A stretch of 64,000 nucleotides of DNA, taken from positions 11,736,036-11,800,035 of the forward strand of contig CP136069.1 in assembly GCA_032622095.1 (NCBI GenBank). Direction: 5' to 3'. The notes below the pieces were generated by a model, which saw only the letters and a list, made by a program, of their open reading frames with translations, was not told the origin of the DNA and did not search any database. This DNA is from Siphonodentalium dalli (lineage: Eukaryota > Mollusca > Scaphopoda > Gadilida > Siphonodentaliidae). Made by a program: the position numbers and the translations under genes. Each line of letters begins with the position of its first letter. Positions within the stretch are counted from its first letter, which is position 1. This document shows, piece after piece, positions 10,782 through 22,739 of the stretch.

Positions 10782-13246
10782 TTACAAATCAATATTGGAT
10801 CAAGGTGAATATTCAAGACTATCGCCCGAGGCAGCCCAAAGTATAGAAGGCCCCATAAATCTAGGTGAACTAACGATGGCACTAACAAAATCAAAAAACG
10901 ACAAATCTTCCGGCTTAGATGGCTATCCTTATGAGTTCTGGAAATTGTTCTGGTCTGACCTGGGTCAACTCCTGTGTGAATCGCTAAATGAATCCCTCGT
11001 TGATGGTGAACTTTCCATAACACAAAAACAAGGCTTAGTTATCCCAAAAAAAAGACAAGGAACGACACCTTCTCAAAAACTGGAGGCCGATCACCTTACC
11101 GAATGTCTCATACAAACTAGCATCGTCATGTATAGCAGAGCGACTTAAACGCGTTCTACCTCACATAATTAGCGAAGACCAAAGCGGATTTCTCAAAGGC
11201 CGATACATAGGCGATAACACTAGATTGGTTTATGATATTATATTCAGAAGTAAATTGCAAAACAAACCGGGTCTTTTACTTTTACTAGATTTTGAAAAAG
11301 CATTTGATTCCGTATCATGGAAATTCATCATGAAATGTTTAGATATGTTCAATTTTGGTGAATCACTAAAGAGATGGATTACAATTTTTTGCAACAATAT
11401 TAATTCCTCAATTCTGATAAATGGCCACATCTCGAGGAGCTTCAGTCTTTCTCGAGGCGGTTGACAAGGTGACCCTGTCTCACCGTATATTGTTTTGATA
11501 TGCGCAGAAATTTTATCTCTCTTGGTGAAGCAAAATGTAAATATGGCAGGAATAACCCTCGGCAATCAGGAATACAAAATAACACAGTACGCAGACGACA
11601 CGACATTCATCTTAGATGGTAGTGAAAATAGTTTACGAGAAGCTTATAAAGTATTAGACTTCTTTGCAGACATATCTGGCTTACGGATCAACCCTAGCAA
11701 ATGTCAGGCGTCGTGGATAGGATCACATTCATATCGGAAAGATTGCATTTGTCCCGATCTAAATCTAAACTTTTCTCCTACCTTCGATTAATTGGGTATT
11801 CAGTTCAATACAGACCTAGGCAAGATGAGTCACAACTATGATAAACAATTAGTGGACATAAACCGTATGATCGAAACATGGAAACATAGAATATTAACAC
11901 AAATCGGAAGAATAACAGTGATCAAATCTCTTATACTACCTAAACTTACGCACCTATTCATAGCATTACCAGATCCTGGAAACGCATTTATTAAACAGCT
12001 CGAATCACTTCTTTACAAATTTTTTTGGAACTCGAATAGGGACAGAATAACAAGAAAGCTCATTTGTCAAGACTATCAAAATGGCGGCTTGAAAATGGTA
12101 GATATCAGAAACTTTATAATGTCAATGAAAATAACTTGGGTTAGACGTCTTATGTCAATGAACTCGAAATGGATCCCTTTAACTGATATCCCTGTTGCCG
12201 ATGACTCACTATTTCTTTTTTATGACAGCATGTACTTGCGAAACTATTCCAAAAATATATTAAATCCATTCTGGCATGATGTACTCACAGCATGGAGCTA
12301 TTTCAGTGAAAAGAATGAGTCAAACGGAAATATATGTACATGGGTCTTATGGAATAATCCAAACATAAAGCTGCACGACAAAATTATCAACTTCGCTACA
12401 TGGAGAAGACATGGCATATTTTTTATCAATGACTTGATACATACAAATGGTTAATTCCACACACCCGAAAGTCTTTACGCTTCTTTTAATGTATCCACTG
12501 ACTTCATCACCCTGAACGCAATTTGCAGACAAATTAATTCACTAGCCAAAAAATATAAGAAAACTTTAACTCGTTGTACTAATCCCATACAACCCAGCAA
12601 TATGGTTCCACTTTTGCGAAATTCAAAGGGTGGGCAAGACTTCTATAAAATTTTGAATGCTATGCAATTTTCCCCTAAGTCCCAAAGCAAATGGACAATT
12701 GAAATTGGGGTGCCAGAAATGGACTGGACAATTTTCAACCGCCTACCTTTCTCCACGACGCCTGATACAAAGCTTCAGTGGTTACAGTTCAGGATTAATT
12801 CTAGGATATTATCAACACATAGATTTCTTAAAATAATAAAAGTAAGATCTGATGACCAGTGCAATCGATGCAGAAATAATAATGAGAACATCTCACATAT
12901 ATTCTGGGACTGCGCATGCGTACAACAATTACTAGGTGAGCTTAACGATTGGTCAACAAAAAATAACCTTAATCTCAAATATTCGAAAAAGATAATTATT
13001 CTTGGTTCTCCACCAACGGAAGGAAATTATACCATCAATTTGTTTTGGCTGATTGTCAAACAATACATATATCGAACTAAATTCGACCCAGACATGCTAT
13101 CCGTCAATGCTTTTATAACAGCCCTCAAATACAGGTATAGATGTTACAAATTCAATGCTCGTTGTAATATGAAAATTGCAGAATTTGAGAAAAACTGGTT
13201 TCAGATAGAAAGCGCTATAAATACAAATAAAGCAAAGATTTCTTGA
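10723..13246 (+). pseudogene. decayed LINE reverse transcriptase and C-terminal region (L1/Tx1 clade)
   Basis: Continues the endonuclease frame after the break near 10765. A second frameshift lies near 11090. From about 11150 one frame runs to 13246, interrupted only by in-frame stops at 11462 (TGA), 11789 (TAA) and 12452 (TAA). Landmarks: KSSGLDGYPYEFWK before the break; reverse transcriptase motif A LLDFEKAFDSVSW near 11280; QGDP directly after the 11462 stop; the catalytic YADD near 11588; a thumb region with a LPKLTHLF-like block; and a terminal Cys/His motif C-x2-C-x7-H-x4-C near 12860-12915 (NENISHIFWDC). The 11462 TGA is where the family usually has arginine in RQGDP, so CGA to TGA by CpG decay is likely. 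The element cannot make the protein. Confidence 0.9.
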
Positions 13247-13630
13247 TATATACTCATCAGACTCGCGGTTTTTCCTTTGAGAATTATGTTTCAGTTCTAT
13301 CTCTTACTCTCTTCAATTATAATTATAGAAATTATAGTCACCCTTCAGTGAGTATCGTGCTAAACCGAAACAAAAATGAAAATAACATGTTTTAACGTGA
13401 ATTAAAACTCCAACTCATTGCCCGATCGCCTGTTTAGAGCCACCGAAGGCCCGTTGATGTAAGTAAGAGTGCAAGCGTGAGCGAGTGAATGAGTGTATGC
13501 GTGAATGTATGTATCAGATGAATATTATCTATCAATATTTTGTATTTTGTACAACCATTCATTATGTATGTTAAATCATCTGACTGTTTCAATAAATTTT
13601 TTTTTTTTTTTTAAACAAACAAACAAACTA
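13247..13630 (+). other. LINE 3' untranslated region and tail
   Basis: Non-coding sequence after the LINE frame. AATAAA lies at 13591-13596, followed by a T-run and four copies of AAAC (13612-13628). The AAAC copies may be the target-primed tail, which would place the element end near 13630. No target duplication was identified. Confidence 0.5.
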
Positions 13631-13685
13631 TTTTTACCAAATTACCAAAAGGCAGTATTTCAGAACTGCAATCACGTCTACCGTT

Positions 13686-13985
13686 TTGAATCACTTCGAC
13701 ATGCCAGCCACTCCATCTGGTACTACTATGAAAGTACAGTGCAAACATTGTCCAAGCTATATTTCCAGGGCAAAGAAAAGCACTTCCAACTTTCTGACAC
13801 ATATCAAGGCACAAACAAAGAACAGCGATGTTCGTGATGGAACAGAAACTAGTGTGGCAACAGTTTTAAAAACAACTGGAGACAAAATTATTTCGAAGCA
13901 GTTTGAATCTACTCTCAGGACGCTTACGCTTAGGGTTGATACACATATGCATGTAATTTCTGTACGTAAAATACATGTATTTTAA
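13686..13985 (+). pseudogene. BED/C2H2-like zinc-finger fragment of a DNA transposon
   Basis: 99-codon frame. Residues 18-42 read VQCKHCPSYISRAKKSTSNF then LTHIK: a C-x2-C pair, then the serine-threonine-asparagine turn and histidine seen in the BED zinc finger at the N-terminus of hAT and related transposases. The final histidine is not obvious (HIKAQTKNS), so the finger is incomplete. The frame runs out into non-coding DNA after about residue 80, and no transposase core follows. The stretch from about 13808 to 13930 matches 51440-51560 in inverse orientation, where it joins the minisatellite also found at 14.7-15.1 kb. It is therefore a small piece captured in a repeat family and not a functional gene. 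An unrelated C2H2 finger is the alternative. Confidence 0.4.
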
Positions 13986-14725
13986 ATGGCCACACCAATA
14001 ATTGACAACATTAATAACCTGCGAGCGAGCGGTCCATTGTTAAAAGGCCAGGCAAGTGAGTAGTGATAAGCACAGTCAAACTATGCTATTAGGACATTTA
14101 AGGCCAGTCCAAAACAAGTCTTCTCTTACGGATGCGGAAATTAATCAAGTCTGTGTGATATCTGGCATTGTATTAATGCACGAACACCAGAAGCGACACG
14201 TCTGGCATGTGCAGGCTTGATATAGAACATTTTCGACCATGATGCGTGTTTGGCGTGGGATGCCAAAAGCTTCAAATCGCTAAGTGACTTAGTTGAATGT
14301 AACGGTCGGTCTGGGCAAGAAGGTACAATATAGAATGTTTTACTTAAATAGCTCAGAGTTAGCCACCCTGCGTGCATGGTATCTTTTGGGATCATACATA
14401 GTCCCAAGTCGGGGATCATATATAGCCCCTGCTTCGGGGGGAAACTGATCCACCACTACTATAGATACAAAGAGAGGACTGTTAGTTATTTAAATAGAAA
14501 TTCCACTATTTGGGTTACCACATGAACAATTATTGTAAGTGGCCTGGCGACTCGGTCCAAGATAACGGTTTCTCTTCATTCCGATTTAATTGGAACTAGA
14601 ACTCAGTGTGGTCAGCACGTCCGCAATGATTGGGTTGTCAGTTGACACATATTACATTGTCTGTATGATCCATGTAAAACGCCAAATACACGATAATTAC
14701 AGAGATTACATGCATGTGTGTATCC
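13986..14725. other. gene-free stretch
   Basis: Nothing recognised. Includes small duplications of CATACATAGTCCC/CATATATAGCCCC type near 14395-14430. Confidence 0.4.
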
Positions 14726-14730
14726 ACCCT

Positions 14731-15122
14731 TAGCAGGGAATCGCGCTGTTTCAAATATTATACTTGTTTCTCGATCTGAAAAATCGGCAGGCGTCCATGA
14801 CCTTTCGTGCGGAACTATTGGACTCAAAATATCCAAGAAAGACGCAGTTTGGGGTTTACTCTTATGACGCGCGCGGTTAGCAGGGGATCGCGCTGTTTTA
14901 AATATTATATTTGATTCTCGATCTGAAAAAGCGGCAGGCGTCCATCACCTTTCGTGCAGAACTATTGGACATAAATTATCCAAGTAAGACGCAGTTGGGG
15001 ATTTATCTTATGACGCATGCGGTTAGCAGGGGATCGCGTTATTTTAAAGGTTATGTTTGGTTCTCAAAGTGAAGAATCGGCAGGCGTCCGCCCAGAAACG
15101 TTCTTGCTGAACTGTTGGCCTT
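14731..15122 (+). repeat. ~146-bp minisatellite, about 2.7 units
   Basis: Units start TAGCAGG(G)GATCGCG at 14731, 14878 and 15023 and share GCAGGCGTCC, TCGTGC and TATCCAAG landmarks. The reverse complement of the same unit is repeated about four times at 51005-51450. Tandem cores of this length inside short mobile elements are known from bivalve pearl/Helitron-like elements; that link is suggested only. Confidence 0.8.
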
Positions 15123-16015
15123 CACCATTCAGAAAATACTTGCATAGTATATTTGTATAGGTTAACCAATACAGGTAAGTGGGTGCCTGACAAGGTGACA
15201 CATCTGTCCGGGTCAACGTAAATCACACCTAGCCCTCCGGAATGACAATAAAAAGTCAGGATGGACAACATAAGTATAGTGAAAGAATTAATGGCTTTCA
15301 ACCTATCCATCATATAATTTCCCTAGATAATGAAGTGGTGCACAAATGTATGGATGTCAAAAGAAAGGGGAGGTTGTCTGCTGTAGGCATATTAAAGAAG
15401 ATTCTAGGCTAAATGTTATGATGACCAAGGTCCCAATTTCTCGCAGACAAATTGCTCCTCGTTATGATGACATGAATATTGAGGTGGAAGCTGGACCATG
15501 GAGCAGTTTATTAGAATTTTGAAAATAGTTTTAGAGCGTACCCCACATAAACAAGATTAATTTAATGCCAAAGATAGAATTTCTAGGTTTTTGAAAATTA
15601 CTCCAAATGAGTTAAAAAGATGCCACAATGTTTTGATAAAACCATCATCAGTTGCAGTTTGCTGACTTTATGCCATGCTAAGAGCATGTCATATCATGTT
15701 TCGACTCGTTACCTGCATATTCGTATGTCCTACACGAACCACCCGTGCAGTTAATAGCTTCGATTATAGCTTTTGTAAGGGAAATGAAATTAATGATTCA
15801 TAATGTTTTTCAAAATGTTGTGTGATGAGTCCGCCACCAGCTCGTGCGATGTGCTATGCTGATATCGCCCCATCCAATGGGCCCCGCATAAATGCATCAG
15901 GATTGTTTTTGCAAACCACGAACAACCAACCACATTGGTTTTGGTGTTATATTTTGATCGCAACTGTACCCAACACACCTTGTCTGATAACATTTAAATT
16001 CTAAAAATGTGTCAC
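15123..16015. other. gene-free stretch
   Basis: No gene, repeat or structure I can name; small open frames look random. Confidence 0.5.
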
Positions 16016-16019
16016 GGTC

Positions 16020-16945
16020 ATACTTACTGTATATGCGAAATTATTTCAAATCGCATAGTCCATGGTAAGATTTATTATTTACAAATAATATAAACGCTCT
16101 TTAAATTCTGGAAAAACATTAACAGGGGGTTAATATGAAATTTCAGCAAGGCACCACATAAATTATAAATAAGTATGTTAATATGCACATATGTGCACAA
16201 TGTCACGGTTTAGTCACAAAGCTAACTGTATATGCGAAATTTCAAATCGCATATCCCATGGTAAGATAAGTCGCGAAGTGAACAATTGCCTTGGAATTAG
16301 GACTAAACTACTCCACTATAATTAATATTCAAATGTGCGCCCGTGGTATTGATAAGTTGTATTCAAAATTATTTGCAAATCCCAGAGGTCCTAATCTCGC
16401 ATGCTTTGAATGTTGGTCGAATTGCGAAACACAAGAACACTAGATATCGTCAAATTTGATTTATGTTCAATCAATGAAAGTATTTAAACTGACACTCAAT
16501 AAATATGTAATTCAGTGACGATAAACTGTAGGGGTTTTCAACATAATACCTACATGTATATGGTTTTTAATTTTCGCGACCATTTAAATCCAAACTATGA
16601 TCGGCAATTTTCAGAATTTTCGGTGTCAAAACAACACATTTAACATAACATTTTCATCGAACAATCATACTTCGTATTATTTAAATATGTGCCCGTGGAG
16701 TTGCTACTCTTTCAAATTAATATTAATTCCCAGAGGTCCTAATTTCGCATGCTTTGAATGTTGGTCGAATTGCGAACCAAAAAAAACACAATATATCGTC
16801 AAATGTTATTTTCAATCATGTAATGTAAACAGACACTAAACAAATATATAAGGCTTTCAAGCTGCAGGGGTTTGAACATAATACCTATATGATTTTTATT
16901 TTTTCCGACCATTTAAATCAAAACTATGATGAACAATTCTCAAAT
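16020..16945 (+). repeat. two-unit tandem repeat of ~350 bp with internal repeats
   Basis: CCCAGAGGTCCTAAT and GAATGTTGGTCGAATTGCGA occur at about 16380-16425 and again at 16730-16775. Flanking words such as ACCATTTAAATC recur at the same spacing (16580 and 16910). A shorter pair, TGTATATGCGAAAT with CAAATCGCATA, occurs at 16030 and 16228. Non-coding. Confidence 0.65.
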
Positions 16946-17298
16946 GTTTCTGCTTGGAGGCAAGGGGAAGGGTGAGCCAAGAGACCGATCGAGGACACAT
17001 GGTCCGAATGGGTGAGTCATATGCTCACAATCGCATATTTTACCAATGTCATGCATGTAGTTTGTTTCGAAATCCACGTTTAAAGTCAAATTATGAATAA
17101 CAATATGAATGAGTATAATTGGCCATGCCTTTTTGTCCCATGCGTTCCCGGTGGTGGCTCGCAAATTTTAATAAAAGTAAAAATGTATAGGCAACATACT
17201 AACAATAAATTAGAATCAATAAAAGTAAACTTTGCGAAATAATTTTGGAAAAAATTGGACAGTGGTCAATTGCGGTGTAACACGTCATCTTCCCCCCA

Positions 17299-17335
17299 GG
17301 ATATCTCCACCGGGGGGGGGGGGGGGGAGATATCC
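17299..17335. repeat. hairpin with a 16-G run in the loop
   Basis: GGATATCTCC (17299-17308) pairs exactly with GGAGATATCC (17326-17335); between them is a run of 16 G (17312-17327). The same GATATC/CCCC words recur as satellite landmarks to the right. The run length is prone to sequencing error. Confidence 0.7.
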
Positions 17336-17399
17336 TAGGATATATCCCCCACCCTGGATATCTTCCCCCTCATATATGACTAAAAAATAATTTCACTCA

Positions 17400-17645
17400 T
17401 TTGATATCGTTTGACCCTGAAATGGCCAGAAAATAGTTTTTTGAGATTTAATATTTATTTGTTCTTAAACTTTTTTTTTTCTCAAGTGACAATTTTTTTT
17501 TCAACTCTTTTCATAGTTTGATCCTGAAATGGCCAGAAAAATGTTGTTTATAATTTTTTTTTTTTTATTAAACTATATTTTTTATCAAGTGACAATTTTT
17601 TTTTATCACACATTTAATTCTTTGATCCTGAAATGGCCAGAAAAA
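17400..17645 (+). repeat. ~115-bp tandem repeat, three units
   Basis: CCTGAAATGGCCAGAAAA recurs at about 17417, 17524 and 17626, each followed by a T-run. Degenerate relative or edge of the ~155-bp satellite that follows. Confidence 0.65.
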
Positions 17646-17689
17646 TGACATTTGAGATTATATTTGTTTTTATTAAATTTATTTGTTTT

Positions 17690-17938
17690 CAAATGTCCAG
17701 GTCTTCTGAGAAAAAGTTGTTTGAGTCAGGGTTTGGGGTGGGTGGGGGAGATTTCCAGGTCAGGATATCTTCCCCCACCCAGCACCATCATGACAAAAAA
17801 ATCATCTTATGGTTTTATCGCTTATTTTGCTTTGTATAGTCATGAAACAGCGAGAAATTGATTTCTTCTGAGAAAAAGTTGTTTGAGCAAGGGTTTGGGG
17901 TGGGGGAAGATGTCCAGGTCAGGATATCCCCCCCTAGT
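17690..17938 (+). repeat. ~155-bp satellite, left block
   Basis: About 1.6 units with landmarks TTCTGAGAAAAAGTTGTTTG, CAGGTCAGGATATC, TTATGGTTTTATCGC and ACAGCGAGAAATTGA. The same unit in the same orientation forms the block at 22165-22735, on the far side of the palindrome. Confidence 0.75.
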
Positions 17939-18017
17939 CTGGTCGATAAAAGGTTTGACCTAGAAAAAATTTGGACTAAGTTGGTTTGTATATCATTTTG
18001 AAGAGGAATATATCCTC

Positions 18018-19260
18018 CATAACATATCCAAAATCCGCTAAAATCCGCTTTGAGCATTTTTTGTAATTCAAGATGGCGTCCAAGATGGCTGCCATTTTCA
18101 TATAAGTCAGCTTGATGCAATTATAGTGAGAACATCTTGTCATATATATACACATGTATACATTTTTGGGAAGCTAAGACATAACGCCATCTTTATGTGC
18201 CAAAATTGGAACTCCCCGTCCAAGATGGCCGCTAAAATGGCGACCGGAAGTGGATTTTTTACTTTTTTTTAATAATATCTTTAAGATAAGTGTCCGTGGT
18301 TTGGAACTGGTTGAGAATTTTGGTTTTATTTTGTATACAGCATGTTAAATGACAATTGGAGCAATGAAATATGCTGTTCGTGAGGTCCACACCCCTTCTG
18401 ATCACTCAAAAAATCGATTTTACAAAACGCGGTATAACATTTCACAAAAGATCCCCAAGATTCTAATCATATTTCATCAAGAAGTGGGAAGAACTGTGCA
18501 ATGTGACTGATCCATTCTATATCTTATTGATATTCGAATTCAAAGGTACCAAAATTGTCACTTTGGCTCAAAATGGCTGCCAATATGGCCACCAAAATAT
18601 GGAAAATGTTAATTATTATCCCAGTGTGCCACGCAACCGCTTACAAGTTAGGGTGATGCACACAGTTGACTAGTATGTCTTATATAGCTTGAGTACTAAC
18701 ATTTCTGATGCACCTTTGGTATTTTGTTACTATTTTAACCACTGAAATTACCAGAATTATTCGAAATTTTCTGTCACAATCCTGATATCAAAATCGGCAA
18801 AAAAATCGCTGTTCAGGTTTGAGCCATATTTTGAAAGTAAAATGGAACTATGTTTGGTATCAAAGATGTTTATTGTTTTGATATGTGTTACATGTGTCAC
18901 ACTGAGTTGTGTTAGACAAAATTACTCAAGATGGCTTCCAAAATGGCAACCAAGTTGGTAAACATTATGATATACATAAACATATGTGTATATACGTGGT
19001 GTATATGTATATATAATCAATTGTGACTCACGTGCTACTTAATCAACTAAATGTTCTATTCTGATTGCCCCGGTACCCTACGAGTCATGACAAATTCATT
19101 TTGATGAATGCAATATGGATTTTGCGTAAAGCTTCCTTGTTTTTGAATGGAAATGGGCAGAACGTTGAAACCGAACTGAGATGGATCATATTAAGTGGCT
19201 ATTCTGGTCCATTAGCATTAACATTGATCAACTTAATACAGTGTGTATGTCTGTTGATTG
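18018..19260 (+). repeat. left arm of a giant palindrome
   Basis: Matches the reverse complement of 20941-22157 along its length with moderate divergence. Outer landmark: TCCTCCATAACATATCC here, GGATATGTTATAGAGGA at 22139-22155. Other paired landmarks: GAATGGATCAC-type words near 18510/21645 and the GAAATGGGCAGAACGTTGAA/AACGTTCCGTCCG pair near 19150/21013. Contains several AAGATGGC words. No open coding region. Confidence 0.85.
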
Positions 19261-19261
19261 T

Positions 19262-20880
19262 CTGGTCATAGGCGATGTGTGTAGGTATACATGGAACTAT
19301 TGTATTCATGAATGGTGTGAATAGTTATACAATGTGTGACTATATGGTCATGGATGGGATGTCCATAGTGAGATGTATATAAGGAGTAGCTGTATGCTGA
19401 TGTGTGATGTGAACATGTTTACAGTGAGTGGCTGTCTGGTCATTGAAGTGGTGTATGTCATAACGAGAGCAGCTACACTGTCCTGTATGTATACATGGAG
19501 TGATTGTGTGGTCAGTGGTGGGCTGTACATATGTACATTGGGTGGATGTATTGTCATGGGCGGGTGTATATGAATACACATGTTGGATGTGTGGTAATGG
19601 ATGGGTGTATGTATACATAGGGTGTGGTTGTGTGGTTATGGGCAATGTGTATATGTATACACGGAATGACTGCACGGTCATTGTTGAAGTGTATATGCAT
19701 ACCTGGAGTACACTTTGATGGCCATTGGCGGCTAGTGTATATAGAGAGCAACCTCATGGTGATGGATGGGATGTATATGTTAATATGTACTATTGTATTG
19801 TCTTTGGTGGTGTGTAAAAGAATACAGTAACTAGCTGAATGCTCGTGGAGAGGGTGTATATGTATACAGCGAGAGGCTGAATTGTCACGATTGAGCTGTA
19901 TATGCAAGTCTGACGTGTACGAATGGCCGTGTGTGCGGGGTATTGGTATATCTAAGGGTTGTATGGCCATTGGTGAGGTATATATACACACCTGGAGTGA
20001 CGCTGTGTCATGGGTGAGGTGTATATGTATATCATGAGTGACTACATGGCCATGGCACGGCCAATATGTACATATGTATATGGGGATTGACAGTATGACA
20101 AAATTAATGGTGGGGTGAATTGATATACAAGGAGTGACTATGATCACGAATCTGGTTTATGCGTATACAGCGAGAAGCTGAAATGTCATGGGTCAGGTGT
20201 ATATGCAAGTCTGGAGTGTATGAATGGCCGTATGCGCGGTACGAGACATTGATATATCTAGAAGGGCTGTAAGGCCACTTTTGTGAGGTTATATGTATAT
20301 ACCTAGAGTGACTCTATGGTTTTGGGTTGGGTGTATATGTATATCTTGAGTGGCTATATGGCCATGGGTGTCGCAAATATGTATATATACAGGGAGTGAG
20401 ACTGTATGACCACTGGTGAGGCAAATAGATATACAAGAAGTAATATATAACAATGGATGTAGCGAACAGGTATGGAGTGACTGTATGGTCATCGGTGAGG
20501 TGTATATGTATATATTTAGTGGCTGTATAGCTATGCATGTGGCAAATACATATGCATGGAGTGACTGTATGGCCTATGGTTAGGCGAATAGGTATACAAG
20601 AGGTTACTTTGTGTTCATGTATGTAGTGAATATGTATACAGGTCATGTGATGTGTGGGACTATACCTGGTTTGTCTGCAATGTTATTCACGGCTATATGA
20701 CCATGCGTTGGTGTATGGGTAAACCCAATTGTGGCTGTATGGTAATGGTATGGTATTCATGTATGTATATATGGAGTGACTGCATGCTCATGTGTGATTT
20801 GTACTGGTGCACCTTTGTGTGACTATCACTTTCCACAATAACTCAAGGATATGTTAATCGATAGAGGTAATATCATAGTG
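19262..20880. repeat. tandem core of the palindrome, ~70-bp degenerate units
   Basis: Built from variants of GTGTATATGTATAC plus GAGTGACTGTATGGTCATGG, repeated roughly every 65-75 bases across 1.6 kb. The long low-complexity minus-strand frames (rich in His, Thr, Ile, Tyr) are translations of the repeat, not genes. Confidence 0.85.
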
Positions 20881-20940
20881 TTCTCCACATTAATTGCGTT
20901 TTGTATGCAATGTGAAGAAAACGGTTTTCCTGACAATAGT

Positions 20941-22157
20941 TTATAAGTTAATTAATTTTGATGCTAATGGGCCAGAGTAGCCACATAATATGATACCTGT
21001 CAGTTCAGGTTCAACGTTCCGTCCGTTTCCGTAAAAAACATGGACATAATCCCAAAAGAGGTGTTCGGCAAAATTCATACTGCATCCCTTAAAATTAATT
21101 TGTCGTGCCCCATGAGGTTTTGGGACAACCATAATATAAGATTAAGTTGTCCATTGATTAAGTAGCATCTTTAATAACCAAGTGAGTCACAATTTGCTAC
21201 CATTTCGGAACAGCCGAGAATAATGTTCGGAATATAAACTTTTTACTAAATTTGGTTGCCATTTTGCATGTAATCTTGAGTAATATTGTCTAAACCACCA
21301 CACTATGTCATATTTAAGGCATATCAAAATAAAAAGAACCTTTGATACTAAAGATAGTGATTTTTTGCCGAGTTTGATGCTGTTTGTGATAGAAAAATCC
21401 CATAATTCTGGTGATTTCAGAATGGTAAATAGTAAAAATTAATCAAGGTGCATAAGAAATGTTGGTATTCAATGTATATAATACGGAATAGCCATTTGTG
21501 TACATCACCATAACTTGTAAGCGGTTGCATGGCACGTTGGGATAATAATTAACATTTTTCCATATTTTGGCGGCCATTTTGACAGCCATTTTGAGCCAAA
21601 GTGACAATTTTGGTACCATTGAGTTCGAATATCAATAAGATATAGAATGGATCACTTACATTGCACAGTTCTTCCCACTTCTTGGTGAAATGTGACCAGA
21701 ATCACAAAGGGGATCTTTTGTAAAATGTTATACCGCGTTTTGTAAAATCGAATTTTTGAGTGATCGGAAGGGTGTGGACCCCCACGAACAGCATATTTCA
21801 TTGTTCCAATGGTCAGTTAACATGCTATATATACAAAATAGAGTCACAATTCTCAACCAGTTCAAGACCTCAGAAACTTATCTTAAAAGTATTAGTAAAA
21901 ACGTATGAATTCCACTTCAAGTCGCAATTTTGGCGGCCATCTTGGACGGGAAATTTCAATTGTGGCACATAAAGATGGCGTTATGTTATAGCTTCACAAA
22001 AATGTATACAAGTGTATACATATGACAAGATGTTCTCACTATAATTGCATCGAGCTGACTTATAGGAAAATGGCAGCCATCTTGGACGCCATCTTGAATT
22101 ACAAAAATTGCTCAAAGCGGATTTTAGCGGATTTTGGATATGTTATAGAGGAGAGCT
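20941..22157 (-). repeat. right arm of the giant palindrome
   Basis: Inverted partner of 18018-19260; see that entry. Between the core and this arm (20881-20940) there is a short unpaired stretch. Confidence 0.85.
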
Positions 22158-22164
22158 TCTGAGA

Positions 22165-22735
22165 TAAAGTTGTTCGAGTCAGGGTTTGGGGATGTCCAGG
22201 TCAGGATATCTCCCCCCACCCAGCACCTACATGACAAAAAATTATCTTATGGTTTTATCGCTTATTTTGCTTTATATAGTCACGAAACAGCGAGAAATTA
22301 ACTTCTTCTGAGAAAGAGTAGTTTGAGTCAGTGTTTGGGGTTGGGAGGGAGATTTCCAGGTCAGGATATCTCCCCCCACCCAGCACCTACATGACAAAAA
22401 ATTATCTTATCGCTTATTTTGCTTTATATAGTCATGAAACAGCGAGAAATTAACTTCTTCTGAGAAAGAGTAGTTTGAGTCAGTGTTTGGGGTGGGGAGG
22501 GAGATGTCCAGGTCAGGATATCTCCCCCACCCGCACCTTCATGTCAAAAAAATTATCTTATGGTTTTATCGCTTATTTTGCTTTATATAGTCATGAAACA
22601 GCGAGAAATTAACTTCTTCTGAGAAAGAGTAGTTTGAGTCAGTGTTTGGGGTGGGGAGGGAGATGTCCAGGTCAGGATATCTCCCCCACCCAGCACCTTC
22701 ATGACAAAAAAATTATCTTATGGTTTTATCGTTTA
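22165..22735 (+). repeat. ~155-bp satellite, right block, about four units
   Basis: Near-identical units, each with GTTTGAGTCAGTGTTTGGGG, CAGGTCAGGATATCTCCCCC and ATCGCTTATTTTGCTTTATA. Same orientation as the left block, so the palindrome separates two parts of one array or has the array at both ends. Confidence 0.85.
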
Positions 22736-22739
22736 CTAA

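Noticed and set aside
15816-15850. GTGATGAGTCC resembling a hammerhead ribozyme core
   Set aside because: No GAAA box or closing stems at the proper spacing. The CTGATGACGAAAA words at 33350-33430 were rejected for the same reason: they are low-complexity repeats without stems.
19340-20646. Long His/Thr/Ile-rich minus-strand frames
   Set aside because: They translate the ~70-bp tandem core of the palindrome; the periodicity of the DNA explains them and no domain is present.
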